Shown: positions 29,940 to 41,699 of the stretch, piece after piece
How the letters are laid out: each line of letters opens with the position of its first letter
How positions within the stretch are numbered: the stretch's first letter is position 1
Origin: Polyodon spathula
Taxonomy: Eukaryota; Chordata; Actinopteri; Acipenseriformes; Polyodontidae
Assembly (NCBI RefSeq): GCF_017654505.1
Contig: NC_054549.1
Span: 434,001 to 498,000, forward strand
DNA length: 64,000 nt
Direction of reading: 5' to 3'
Translations under genes and position numbers: made by a program
The notes under the pieces: generated by a model
Databases searched by the model: none
What the model was told of the DNA's origin: nothing
The model's input: only the letters and a program-made list of their open reading frames with translations

Positions 29940-31052
29940 ATGCCTTTTAAACCTGGAATAATTCTGGTCGCTCTTCTTTGCACTCTTTTAGAGCAACAAT
30001 ATCCTTTTTGTAGCGAGGTGACCAGAACTGAACACAGTATTCTAGATGAGGTTTTACTAATGCATTGTACAGTTTTAACATTAATAAAAAACTTTTCAGT
30101 ATATGTCCAAGCATCTATTTGGCCTTTTTATAGCTTCCACACATATAGCTTCCTAGGTCTTTTTCATAGATTCCTTCTTCAATTTTAGTATCTCCCATAT
30201 GATATTTATAATGCACAATTTTATTGCCTCTGTGCAATACCTTACACTTTTCTCTATTAAATGTAATTTTCCATGTGTCTGCCCAGTTCTGAATGCTGTC
30301 TGAATGACCTTTGCTGCTGCAACAGTGTTTGCCACTCCTCCTATTTTTGTGTCATCTGCTAATTTAACAAGTTTGCTTACTATACCAGAATCTAAATCAC
30401 TGATGTAGATTAAGAATAGCAGAGGACCTAATACTGATCCCTGTGGTACTCCACTGGTTACCTCACTCCATTTTGAGGTTTCTCCTCTAATCAGTATTTC
30501 CTGTTTTCTGCATGTTAACCACTCCCTAATCCATGTGCTTGCATTTCCTTGAATCCCTATTGTGTTCAGTTTGAGAATCTTTTACGCGGGACTTTGTCAA
30601 AAGCTTTCTGGAAATTTAAATAAACCATGTCATATGCTTTGCAATTATCCCTTGTCGATGTTGCATCCTCAAAAAAATCAAGCAGGCTAGTTAGACGCGA
30701 TCTCCCTTTCCTAAAACCATGCTGACTGTCTCCTAGGATACTGTTACCAATTTAGATCTTATTCTAGTTTCCATAAATTTACATATAATAGAAGTCAGGC
30801 TTATTGGTCTGTAGTTACCTGGTTCGGTTTTGTTTCCGTTTTTGTGGATCGGTATTACATTTGCAATTCTCCAGTCTGTAGGCACAACCCTTGCGTCGAG
30901 AGAGTGTTGCATGACCTTGGTTAGCGGTTTGTAAATAACTTCTTTCATTTCTTTAGGAGGATCTCATCTGGCCCAGGGGATTTGTTTATTTTAAGAGCTC
31001 CTAGTGCCTTTAACAATTCTGCCTCTGTTATGCTAAAGTTATTTAAAACTGG
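29940..31052 (-). mobile_element. CR1 LINE internal fragment
   Basis: The reverse complement matches 19960-21155 of the intact LINE: RT blocks NYRPISLTSIICK and the QHGF, FQKAFDKVP, VPQGSVLGPLLFL and FADD regions can all be traced with stops and small gaps. Both ends are truncated: the ORF2 C-terminus and 3' UTR are missing at 29940 and the endonuclease at 31052. Confidence 0.88.
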
Positions 31053-32021
31053 ATATTATCACACTACAGTTAACGTCGATCACATTATACATGCAACTGG
31101 CTTCATATATTTATATGATACTATAGTTTATTTTTTGCTTCAACACTTCTGTATTTTAATGCTTATTTTCCAGGTAATTATAACTTCTGTTAAAATCAAC
31201 TGTTATTGTCCCCATTGTTGCTCAGTTCCTTTGAAATGCTAGTAAAAGGGTTTGACTGCAGATCAAATCAAACCTGTTTTACAAATCAAGATGGATTATT
31301 ACGCCAAACCCAAATCTGTCTCCAGGCTTCTACGCTTTACTTTTGCTTGACCGGAATCATGCATATCAGAAATCTACAGTACAAAGATATACATCCTTTA
31401 ACAATGTTCTGGCACTGAAAGCAGGCCTGAGAGAATTGTTTTGCATGAGCTTTTAAACTAGATAAAGGATATGCAGATAATGCAAGCACCAGACTGAGAG
31501 TCTAACAATTCCAGCTGAGTGGCCAATGAAGAGATCTCGCTTTGAAATTTCATTCATTTATAGTGGAGCTGCAAACCTCACAGAGCATCCTGCAAACAGG
31601 GTGGAAAGCTGTGGCACAGGTCATCCAACTGCTTCAAAGTGATTGGGATTCAGTGAAGTCACATAATCCAAATGTGCTGCAATATATTCAACTGCTCCTG
31701 GGAAAACATAGGGAGGGTAATACTGTAAAGAAGACAGATCAGAAAAAGACTGATAGTTTGTTTATTGGTCCCTTCATCTCTGTCTTGAATTCTCATACAA
31801 TTAAACTTTATGATAGTGTTTGCAAACCCACCCCTATAACAGTTTTGTATGATATGGTAGCAGCAAGCACTACTCTACTTGAGCTCACAGGGCAATGGTA
31901 AGCATGGGCTTCATTGGACTCAGTTCTTGACGATTTTGCCTCCCTAACCAGCGGGAGGACCATGGCCAATGTGATATATAGTGAAAATGGTCAACCTAGC
32001 ACAGCCAGGAACCTGCACTCC
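31053..32021. other. No recognised element; one unexplained ORF
   Basis: The plus ORF at 31542-31901 (119 codons; VIQLLQSDWDSVKSH, VLQYIQLLLGKH) has a protein-like composition, but I recognise no family. It could be an old transposase fragment. Confidence 0.35.
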
Positions 32022-32075
32022 CCTGACTATGACTGCCTCCACACACCATGCAGTTGTGCCTTTACCAGGTAAGCC
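32022..32075 (+). repeat. Single unit related to the 42-bp array at 54440
   Basis: GACTATGACTGCC...CCTTTACCAGGTAAGCC parallels the array unit TGTATGACTCCC...CCTTTACCAGGT and the array's exit sequence AGGTGAGCC. Confidence 0.6.
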
Positions 32076-32144
32076 ATTTGGTGATAACACTCACACTACT
32101 TTTAAAGGGATCATATAGCAAAGTTTTTGTATTTTTGACTTACA

Positions 32145-33020
32145 TTTATACTGCCAGGAGTCCTCAGAGACTTTGAGCCTTCAGAGCCAGGACCATCACT
32201 GTCAGGAGTCCTCAGAGCCAGGACAAGCACACTGTCAGGAGCCCTCAGACCCAGGACCATCACTGCCAGGAGTCCTCAGAGCCAGGACAAGCACTGCCAG
32301 GAGTCCTCAGAGACAGGACCATCACTGAAGGAGGCTTCAGAGCCAGGAACGTCACTGCCAGGAGTCCTCAGAATCAGGACCATAACTGCCAGGAGTCCTC
32401 AGAGCCAGGACAAACAAACTGCCAGGAGCCCTCAGAGACAGGACCATCACTGCCAGGAGTCCTCAGAGTCAGGACAAGCACTGTCAGAAGTCCACAGAGA
32501 CAGGATCATCACTGCCAGGAGTCCTCAGAACCAGGACCATCACTGCCAGGAGTCCTCAGAGTCAGGACAAGCACTGCCAGGAGTCCTCAGAGTCAGGACA
32601 AACACCGTCAGGAGTCCTCAGAGACAGGACCATCACTGCCAGGAGTCCTCAGAGCCGGGACCATCACTGCCAGGAGTCCTCAGAGCCAGGACCATCACTG
32701 CCAGGAGTCCTCAGAGTCAGGACAAGCACTGCCAGGAGTCCTCAGTGTCAGGACAAACACCGTCAGGAGTCCTCAGAGACAGGACCATCACTGCCAGGAG
32801 TCCTCAGAGCCAGGACCATCACTGCCAGGAGTCCTCAGAGCCAGGACAAGCACTGCCAAGAGTCCTCAGAGTCAGGACAAGCACTGCCAGGAGTCCTCAG
32901 AGCCAGGATAAACATACTGCCAGGAGATTTCAGAGCCAGGACCAGTACACTACCAGGAGGCTTCAGAGCCAGGACAAGCATACTGCCAGGAGTCCTCACG
33001 GCCAGGACAAGAACTCTACT
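32145..33020. repeat. 31-bp minisatellite, about 28 copies
   Basis: Units of the form CTGCCAGGAGTCCTCAGAGC + CAGGACCATCA, with GACAAGCA, CTGTCAGG and AGACAGG variants and some 33-34-bp units. ORFs through it, such as 32745-33104, are repeat by-products. Confidence 0.92.
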
Positions 33021-33134
33021 TATTTTTGTGTTTCTTGGATTAAAAATGTTGTTCCAGGCCCTTCTGAACTTTTGAAAGCTGAAGGAGAGTGTTCAGCTGT
33101 CTGACCTCACAGCCCCTTCCTTGTTCTTTATGGG

Positions 33135-33302
33135 TCACCCCAAACTCCATGTGGCAGTGCCTTTACTATCTGAGCACCTTGGGGACCATGACACCCCAAA
33201 CTCCACATGGCAGTGCCTTTACTATCTGAGCACCTTGGGGACCATGACACCTCAAACTCCACGTGGCAGTGTCTTTACTATCTGAGCACCTTGGGGACCC
33301 AC
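33135..33302. repeat. 56-bp tandem repeat, three copies
   Basis: Three nearly identical units containing CCCAAACTCCA-TGGCAGTG and CTATCTGAGCACCTTGGGGA. Confidence 0.93.
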
Positions 33303-33305
33303 TGT

Positions 33306-34044
33306 GCGCATTTTTTATTTAGAAAGAGATTTATTTTTATGTGGAGGTCCATTTCACACTAAACTTCATAGTTAATTAAATAACTTTAAAAATAAAATAA
33401 TAACAAAATTGTTATCCTGAATAAAATTAACAAGGAATACTTGTTGAGAACTAGTGGGCATTGTATTAAATCATTTGTCATTTATCTTTCACAACACCTT
33501 TTAACTACTCAAGACTCAGGGCTTGTTAAGTACCATTGAGAGGAGGAGTCACATAGGGTCATTGAAAAGAAAGGAGGTCAATTAAATAATAAACAGGGTT
33601 ATTCAGCAATTCATTCCATCAGTCCTTCGCAGAAATGAAATACATTTCTATCATTGCCTGACTCTAAATATAAACGTAAGAATCTCCTCTCCTGCTCTAG
33701 CCTGAACAATAAACTATGAAGAGGGAAGAGAATGTGCAGTGTGAGCGACGTGAGGATTCAGAACATGCAGTGTTCATTCAATTCAAGTCTTTGTCATTTT
33801 ACCAGAAGAGATGCTATTGGGATTTCTATCTCATTTCCAAATGGGCCACAGATGCTAACATCATAAATTAACAGGAATATTTCTACCATAAAACAGAGAG
33901 AGAATCTGAAACTGTAGCGATTTCAGCTGCAATGGAGCTCAAGATTTATGGTTAGGAAACAAACCAAGCACTACAAAATACAGTGAAACCCAATTAATAT
34001 AATTTCTGTTAAATGTCCCTCTCCACTTACTATCATTCATTTAT
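33306..34044. other. No recognisable feature
   Basis: AT-rich unique-looking sequence. Confidence 0.5.
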
Positions 34045-34326
34045 CTGTGATCTGTCTCTGCAATCGCAATAGGAATCTCTGAATTCTTAATGGTGCTTCA
34101 CTCGGTGGTTTCTTCACTATCGCTTCAAATGGCTTATGTTCTGATTCAACGTCTGTTCTTCTGCCATACACATACTGGTGGAACTTCTCACATGCAAACA
34201 CTACTGCCAGCATCTCCTTCTTAATTTGAGCATACCTTTGCTCTGTGGTGGTCAGTCCTCTGGACGCTTATGCAACTGCTGCACTGTCTTGTAGCAAACC
34301 TGGTCCCAAGCCACTATGTGAGGCAT

Positions 34327-34370
34327 TGTGGCAAAGTGCCCACCCCTGGGTATTTATTTTTGTATGTTTT

Positions 34371-34436
<66 letters not shown>

Positions 34437-34885
34437 TGTTTAAATGTATGCAGGCGGATGAAAACCTTCTGCTATTTTATATTGTTTTGATTCAGCAGAG
34501 AGTGGGTTAATGCATGTAGTCAAGAGATAAATGATGGCTAGTTGTCTCGTTAGCTCCTGACTACCTGCTATATAAGATCTCCCGCTAGGATTGTGGACGG
34601 AGTGTGTCAGAGGAGAGATGTAAGTCTGTGGAAAATGAAAAGGAATGATTGCTACTTATTGTGAATCACCCTGAAGGTGCTCATATCCATTATTTGTTTC
34701 TACTTGTTTGGCCAACGTGCCCTTTTGTTTAAATGTTTTTTTGTTTGTGCAAATCTTTTGTTTTCTGTTTAATAAAATACTGAGCACCGTAGCACCTCAG
34801 TTTCACTGCCACCCCTTATTTTTCCGGTTTGTGTTTCCTGATCCGTGACATCACCACAGCTACTCACTGCAACCACTCTGCCACA
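34327..34885 (+). repeat. Solo LTR with perfect GGCAT duplication and internal (ATT)n
   Basis: 559 bp, TGTGGCAAAG...CTGCCACA, flanked by GGCAT at 34322-34326 and 34886-34890. TATATAAG at 34569-34576 and AATAAA at 34771-34776 give a plus-strand promoter and polyadenylation signal. An (ATT)n tract fills 34374-34433. It is inserted in older gypsy pol sequence. Confidence 0.93.
34569..34576 (+). promoter_or_regulatory. TATA box of the solo LTR
   Basis: TATATAAG about 200 bp upstream of AATAAA, in the position expected for an LTR U3 promoter. Confidence 0.6.
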
Positions 34886-35026
34886 GGCATCTACTGTTAA
34901 CTTTACTGGCTTGTTTTGGTCAAAATACTTCAAAACTGGAGCTTTGTTAAACATGCTTTCAGCTCTTTCATAGCCCTTTCATGTTCTTTTGTCCAGTGCC
35001 ATTCAATATCATTCTGCAACAATTCA

Positions 35027-35305
35027 TAAGAACATAAGAAAGTTTACAAACGAGAGGAGGCCATTCGGCCCATCTTGTTCATTTAGTTGTTAGTAGTTTA
35101 TTGATCCCAGAATCTAATAAAGCAGCTTCTTGAATAGCATTAGCTTCAACAACATTGTTGTTATGAGTTGGTTCCAAACCCTCACAATTCTCTGTGTAAA
35201 AAATTGCCTCCTATTTTCTGTTCTGAATGCCCCTTTGTCTAATCTCCATTTGTGACCCCTGGTACTTGTTTCTTTTTTCAGGTCGAAAGAGTCCCTTGGC
35301 AGGCT
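35027..35305 (-). mobile_element. CR1 LINE 3' end fragment
   Basis: The reverse complement gives the LINE tail: the octamer-type end CTTATGTTCTTATG, the ATGGCCTCCTCTCG UTR block, then the RIVRVWNQL and RGHKWRLDKGAFRTENRR blocks. It is 5'-truncated near 35305. Confidence 0.85.
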
Positions 35306-35352
35306 TGGAAGACTTAACGGGGCCACAGGGATCACGTACTGGGTGAGGGGGC

Positions 35353-36095
35353 TGGGGCAAAGTGGGTAAGTGTGTGCAGGTGAAGGTAATACAGCAGTGC
35401 AGAAGAAACAGAGAGACAATGATATCCAGGTGCAATGGTGTCTATTAATTGTATTTTGTCCAGAGCCTGACGGCAAACAGCTGTAAACAATAATGATGAA
35501 GATTGATACAGCAGCGTGTATCACTTATCTGTAATCCCCAGGTTTGACCCGCAACCAAAATTCCCGTTCTTTTTACAACACATAACACAAAACACATACA
35601 CAAGTACTACAGTGAGTGAATTAGTGCTTGCGGTGCAAAGACAGTTCTCAGTGAAACAAAGGAAAGCGATGGCGTCTGGGTTTGATGCTGGCTGAATAGC
35701 GACATTCAGGATCATGTTAGTAGTCTAAATAACAAACAGTTTTTACTAGACAAATAAACACAACACACATTCTTGTATCACAGGATTTTCCTTCTAGGTT
35801 GTTCTAACCGTTTACAAAGGAACAGATCACTTTCACCACATCCCCTATTTATACCCTCCCTCATGACCCCTTGGTTAACGAGCACATCTGCTCCTCCAAT
35901 CGATGAATGCCACACCGTTTCCCGCCCAGGTCATTGAGTTTGGGTACCGTGGCTCCGTCTCTTTTCTAGATGGCTGACTTCCACATAACCCCTGGAATAA
36001 ACTGTTATGCCATTTAGTCCAGGGTACTCTTTTCCCTGCATCCTCGCAGGTAGGTAGGTAGATCTAACACCAAGAATTATTAGATCTTTGTCACA
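35353..36095 (-). repeat. Solo LTR, Gmr1-related, perfect GGGGC duplication
   Basis: 743 bp, TGGGGCAAAG (TGTGGC mutated) to TTGTCACA, matching the 14140 copy most closely (ATCCAGGTGCAATG, TCCTCCAATCGATG, GATGGCTGACTTCCA). GGGGC flanks both sides (35348-35352, 36096-36100). Confidence 0.88.
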
Positions 36096-36099
36096 GGGG

Positions 36100-36195
36100 C
36101 GTACATCAGCTCATTATTACGGCACTGCTTAGTAGGCAGAAGGTTGACCGCTCTACGCTACAGACCCACCGCTCTACGCTACAGACCCAGGACCC
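36100..36195. repeat. Small repeat patch, possibly tRNA-derived SINE piece
   Basis: ACCGCTCTACGCTACAGACCCA is present twice in tandem, after CTTAGTAGGCAGAAGGTTG. The minus strand GTAGCGTAGAGCGGT looks vaguely tRNA-like, but no cloverleaf can be drawn convincingly. Confidence 0.3.
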
Positions 36196-36196
36196 A

Positions 36197-36830
36197 GTGA
36201 TAGGGCGGTGCTGGGATTTCAGGAAAAATGGTTGTCGACCAGACCTGAATGAGAGGATCCATTTGGCGCAACTAGTGGCAGAGCTTGTTCAAAAATGGCG
36301 CCGAATTGAAGAGAAAGAGGGTCTTGTGCTTATCTACCAGGAGGCGGCAAGAGGTTTTTACAGCTTTTGCTGCCGAAACTTCTTCACCCAGAAGTCCTCA
36401 CCAGTCCACATGATAACCATGGCCATCAAGGTGTGGAGAGGACTACACAGCTGCTCCGCCAGATGGTGGTGTCCTCACTGTGAACGCTGTATTCTTTCCA
36501 AGAGTGCAGCCAAAGGTGCAAACTTTCATGGGGAATGTGCTCACTTCAAGACCTTTGGAGATCTTGGCTGTTGACTTCACAGTCTTGGAGTGACGGGAGG
36601 GAGAACACATTGTGTGAGAACACACCGTACCGTGGCCAAGTTGCTGGTACAGGAATTGTTCTACCTTTTCAGAGTGCCAGAGGGAATTCACTCTGATCAA
36701 GATAGAAATTTTGAGAACAATGTGATCTGCCAACTGTGCCAAGTATATGGGATTCAGAAGAGCCACACTAATCGGAGTCTTGCAGGTCAGCATTGTAACC
36801 CACACTGCCCCAGTCAATAGTCAGTACCAC
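36197..36830 (+). pseudogene. Ty3/gypsy integrase remnant
   Basis: Broken plus-strand frames. A zinc-module tail W.CPHCERCILSK lies at about 36468-36500, the first catalytic Asp in an LAVDFTVLE block at about 36565-36592 (frame shifted from the preceding ORF), then VAKLLVQELFYLFRVPEGIHSDQDRNFENN, where HSDQ is the second catalytic Asp (about 36690-36720), and VYGIQKSHT. The third acidic residue is beyond the readable part. This is a conventional gypsy lineage on the opposite strand to its neighbour at 34045. Confidence 0.8.
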
Positions 36831-36957
36831 AGGCGAAGCTGATGGATAGAATGCAGGGGCTTTGAACCTCATGTGTACCCACAACAACAGTAGGGTAACT
36901 GTCAGCGATACGTCCAGACAGTGACCAGTAAAAGGTTTATTGACGGGACGTCAACGC

Positions 36958-37975
36958 AAAAAAGGGAGGGTGGGGGGGTGGAATGTAGCATATGTCATCA
37001 TGGTTATGGGGGTGGGACGCCCAGCAATAAATTCAGCTGGTGCAGAGCAGAGAAAGCTGTTCCAGGTTGGAGGTGATAAGCTGCTGGGTGCATGTTTTTG
37101 TCTCACAAAGTGGTGGAAGGAAGGGTGTTAGGGTGAATTCAGAACGAGGAAGGAGGTGAATGGTGTCCAGATTCTCCCGATGGACAAGACTGCTGTCAGC
37201 CACTGGTTTCTGTGTGTTTGTTTTATATTGCTGATTGCCAGGTTTGTTGTGTTGACTAAATTCCCATTGTATTGTTAATTGTGCACACACAGGTTATTTC
37301 TGCTTTTATTGTTTTAATATTCCTGTGTGTGTGTTTTAGTGTTTTAATTGTTGTGGGGGAGCTGCGAGAGAGCAGGACACTATTTTTATGGGGTCAGTGC
37401 TCCATGGGGGCCTTGATTTAAACCAATCCATTTCTATATAATTTGGGGTTTGTGGTATTTGGTTTTGGAATTGCATGTCAATTTTAATACTGTGTGTATT
37501 ATTTTCTTACTTTTTGTGGATTTGTATTAAGTTTTGTGTTATTTTCACAGATGGGATTGGGTGGTGATAAAGGTTTTCTGGGCAGTGGAACCAGCTAATT
37601 ATAATTTGGACTTTCCCTGCTCTTTCGTTCCTCCCTGTTTGTATGAGAATTACTATTAGCTAATAATTATTGTACGTTATTGCCTGGCGTTTACTTGGGT
37701 GATACTGCCCCTATAGCAGTTAATCAGTCCGACTCGCACGGCAGCAACATGGCAATATCCCTATAGTGTGGATAGGGTTATCACCTTAGCAACATCATAT
37801 TTGTGTTTGTTATTTGTTTCTTTGCACACTGCAGCACTGTCATTTATTATTTGTTGTTTTGGGGGCTGCCTGTGTTGAATAAAGTACAGCCAATACTTTT
37901 TATTCTGTGTTTTATTAATTGTGTAAATAAATGAATTGCTCTTTTGAGCAGCAACTGGCTCTGAGTCTCAGGTCT
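36958..37975 (+). repeat. Polypurine tract and LTR-like region
   Basis: AAAAAAGGGAGGGTGGGGGG near 36957-36976 followed by TGTAGCATATG looks like a polypurine tract and the start of a 3' LTR belonging to the integrase remnant upstream. An AATAAA lies near 37877. The right end is not defined; it is close to the next LTR at 38009. Confidence 0.45.
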
Positions 37976-38008
37976 TTCATGTATTTGTGAGGGGCTTCAA
38001 TGGGGAAC

Positions 38009-38607
38009 TGTGGAAATGTTGCCCCGTCCCTGTGTGTATTTCTGTGTTGTATGTTGCGTGTGGTGTGTTAATGTTGGTGTATAGTCATTGGTACACTGAA
38101 TGTAATATGGGTTACGAGCACGAGTGTTTAAAATGTATATTTGTATTGAGGTATGAGGATAGAACAGCGCTTCACGTGCAGGTAAAATGTAATAATATGT
38201 GAGCACGGGGAACTGCACTTTTATTAATTCACGTGCAGTTGTACCAAGACTCCAACTGAATGATTGATTAGCATCAAGTCTCTGTACAGCTGCATAAAAG
38301 CTGCATGTTTTCACTCACTCAGGGTTGTGTGTTCGGTGAGTAGAGGTAACAGTAAAGTAATAACAAATTATAATTTCAACTCACCGTGTTTGTCTGTGCA
38401 GTCTGTTTTGTTTGTCTCTTTGTTTTGGCTAAAGTATCGTGTCCTGTTGTTATTTGTCTTACAACCTTTTATTTTCTGTTTGTGTAATCATTAAATGCTG
38501 AGCGCAAGCAAGCGCTCAGCTTCATCAAAACTCCAAGTCTCTCTGTTTATGCTGTGTTGGTTCCTGGTTCTGGTCTGACGTCACCCACTGCAGCCGTTTT
38601 TGTAACA
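38009..38607 (+). repeat. Solo LTR with perfect GGAAC duplication
   Basis: 599 bp, TGTGGAAATG...TTGTAACA, flanked by GGAAC (38004-38008, 38608-38612). CATAAAAG at 38293-38300 is a TATA-type box and ATTAAA lies near 38490. Near its end is GGTCTGACGTCACCC, shared (inverted) with the LTRs at 6853 and 56012 and with the insert at 60030, so these form one superfamily. Confidence 0.9.
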
Positions 38608-38612
38608 GGAAC

Positions 38613-41600
38613 ATTGGACTGAAGGGATTATATTGTGAAAAGTGGTTAAGGGAGGTGCTAACGCTCCAATTTAGTTAGCTGGCATAGTCACCAATTGAAG
38701 CAAACCAGTACCTCGCCACATGATTGAACTACTAACATTGAACATTTAAACTCCAGAGAGTAAACTTACCTAGTATACTACACATTTTTAAAAGAAGAAA
38801 CATCATACAATGACAATCTTTGAGTTTTTTTAGCCCATAGACTGCAGTCACCACCGCTCTGCTATTTTAAATTTATGAATTAGCCATGTGTGCACTCAAT
38901 GCTCACTCACTGTCAGCAGCCAGCTCTATTCATAGAGTTAACCTCATCCATCTGAAAGGAAACATACACCAGTACAGCTGTGGTTTTATTTTAAACGAGA
39001 TTCAACATTGTTGACTTGATTTCTAATTCACAAAGTACTACAACATGTTAAAAAAATTAATTAAATAATGCATTTTCCGCCATTACAGGATTTTTCTCGC
39101 GCACCCCTTGACGAGAGCTCGCATACCCCCAGTTTGAAAACCACTGCGTTAAAGAATACGTGACCGAGCACTTCTTCCAAATAAAGTCTTCCTTAACCAG
39201 CATATAGATTTCACAAAAGATACAGGTCAAAACACACATTTCAGAATCCATAGTGTGTGGAAGAGGATGAATGAATAAATAAATAAATAGGATTTATAAT
39301 AATTTAACAAGGCAGAGAGCAGATGAAAAAGTAATGAGAACTGAATAAAAACAAAAGGTCACATTATGGCTCTCACTAAAAGCCCGACGTTTTGAGTCTG
39401 ACGTCAACATTTAGGCTTGGATAGCAGAAGGAACAAAAAAAAAAAAAGGAAGGTCACTGCGTACTGCGCACTGAAAGGATTTGAAAATGACAAGCGCGCC
39501 ACATTTCAAACCTACCTAATGCAGTTAAGTTGTTCGTCAGGTTTGCCACCTGCAATTTGTTAGCTGTTTTGTACCCTTGTTTGGTTAAGTATGAACTACC
39601 ACACCACTCGAAGGTTTGTATTATTTTATTTACTTACGCATTCATACTAGATTTATCGTCAATAACGAGTCTTAACAAATGTCTTGTGGTATTTCACAAG
39701 ATTAGTTTGCATTGCATTTTCCTTTTACAAAATTATTTAGCTGTATAGTACAGTTATATATTACTATGTAAAATTCAAGTAATAAAGCTGTGCTACTTCA
39801 TCAGTTTTTTGGTGCGCATTAAAACAATGTAGGCTAATGTAAAATTGAAACTTGAACTACCCTTTTTCATTTAGTAGCCCTAGTTGCGTGGTGAACGAAC
39901 AAAGCAATCATACAGAACAATTGTTTGGTGCCACTATTCATTTTCTTTTTAAATTACATGTTGAACTTTTTGTTTTATGCATGTATTGCTCTACCCTGGA
40001 CCCAAACACCGGGCTTAAACGCCTTCAATCTTGAGGTAAAAGCTCTTCAAGGAGATGCTTCTGCATCGTTGTTTGTGGTGACTGACACACTGAAACCCCC
40101 TGGTGCATATTCTCTACACGACCTCTGAGAAGTAACAGCTGGCTACTCATCTGAAAAAAACAGGAGTTGTTAAATAGCAAAATCCAACAATACTTTTATG
40201 AAAAAAGGAAATATTATGAAGCATAATTATAAATATGAATTATTATTTAATTAGGAAAGAGAAAACAAATGTATAATAGATTACAACCATATGTGTTGCC
40301 ATATGACATGATCAACTGCTAAATTATTAATTTCAGTATGCAATTATATTTGATGTGCATCTAAAAAATCTGAAAATTAATGATAAAACATGGTTTAAGA
40401 AGCAGTGAAGTGTAACAATGGTGTACGTCTGATTAAGACTCAAACAGCATCACGTTATAACATCACATAATAAATACAGGTTATGAAGTCATGTGCTGTA
40501 TATTATGTATCCTACCTCCTTTGTGTGAAGCCATCTGTTTTGTACATAGTGTAGTTCCTAACTCTTGGCCTTGATTTACAGATTGATATACCTCAGACTC
40601 TGAACCTCCCTGGTACAAGCTTCTTGATTGTGAGCAGACTCAGTCTCATGAAAGTGAACAAGCAGTTCGTTGGGACAGTTGGTTGTTACGTGCAATAATT
40701 AGCATTGCCAATGACTGTCAGTCATTTGTTTTAAAATGGTAAACATACAAAGTGTTATTCATCTACCTTTGTATTTCTAATATAGTAAGGTTCGCTATAC
40801 TTTTCTATCTGAAGATTGTAGTGTGAATGAAACAGAACTATGAGTTTCCAAACCATGTTTTAACAATGAGCTGGTTTCCATGCAGTCAGGCTCGTTGTAA
40901 CTCGTACCATTTGTGTTTGTGTTTCGTTTCCTGGTCTGACTTCACCCCTGCAGCCCTCACTGCCTCAGTACCCCATTCATTTGAAGGTATGCTTTTGCTC
41001 TCTGATGGTCTCCCTGTGAACCTTAAAGGTCATTAAAAAGTGAAAGACTTCAATCATAAACAGATGACAAATTAAATAGCTTTATGTTGTAAGGTACTGA
41101 TAAAATATTGTACCTTATGTGTCTTTTCTACATTGCATAATGCCCTACATTCTCCCATTCAATCTATTATACATTTATATTTATTTTATTTTTTGTATGT
41201 AAATCAGCCCATTGTCTAATAAAAATCTGAAAAGCATAATCATACAAATGATTATAACCAGATTGTTATTATTTTTATTGTTTTGATTATAATATAGCAG
41301 GCAAATGTTCCTATTGAAGTAGGGTACAATATATTTTTTTGATTAAAAAGTTGTCGTTGTTCTTTTGTTGAAATTAATGTTCAGCTTTCATATTTTGTTG
41401 TATACTGCTCATTTAATCAAACCAAGTAGTGTAAGAAGTTGCTTGTATCGTTCATGACATTTTTCAAATCAAGCTTATATTGTGTGTAAAAAATGACAAA
41501 AGAGTTGCAGCCAGTGTCATCTTACTTAAAGGCACTCAAGCTGAAATCATAAAGTAATTTCAAGTAGGCTACCGACGTGGCAGCGGACTGTCTCTCTTTA

Positions 41601-41690
41601 GCGCATTCAAGAACTCACAGACTTGATACAGCTGTGTCAAGAGTTTAAAAAGAAAGCATTTCATGAGATTTTTAACTTGCATAACTAATG
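38613..41690. other. No gene over 3 kb
   Basis: AT-rich sequence with only fragments: a hAT-like end near 39105-39152 (CCCCCAGTTTGAAAACCACTGCG), and near 40920-40970 a CCTGGTCTGACTTCACCCCTGCAG block reminiscent of the LTR end at 38571. ORFs are short and featureless. Confidence 0.45.
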
Positions 41691-41699
41691 AGGTACCAG

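Larger units (their letters stand above)
34045..35025 (-). pseudogene. Ty3/gypsy RT-RNase H remnant, split by a solo LTR
   Basis: On the minus strand the right half (35025-34886) encodes a WHWTKEHERAMKELKA block, then APVLKYFDQNKPVKLTVDA in a shifted frame (RT connection and first RNase H Asp). The left half (34326-34045) continues with LTTTEQRYAQIKKEMLAVVF and YVYGRRTDVESEHKP (later RNase H blocks). The solo LTR 34327-34885 sits between them. Frameshifts and stops show it is dead. It is a conventional gypsy lineage, distinct from the Gmr1-type element. Confidence 0.82.

Noticed and set aside
36100..36195. Possible tRNA gene or tRNA-derived SINE
   Set aside because: No cloverleaf or A/B box pair could be drawn; kept only as a low-confidence repeat patch.
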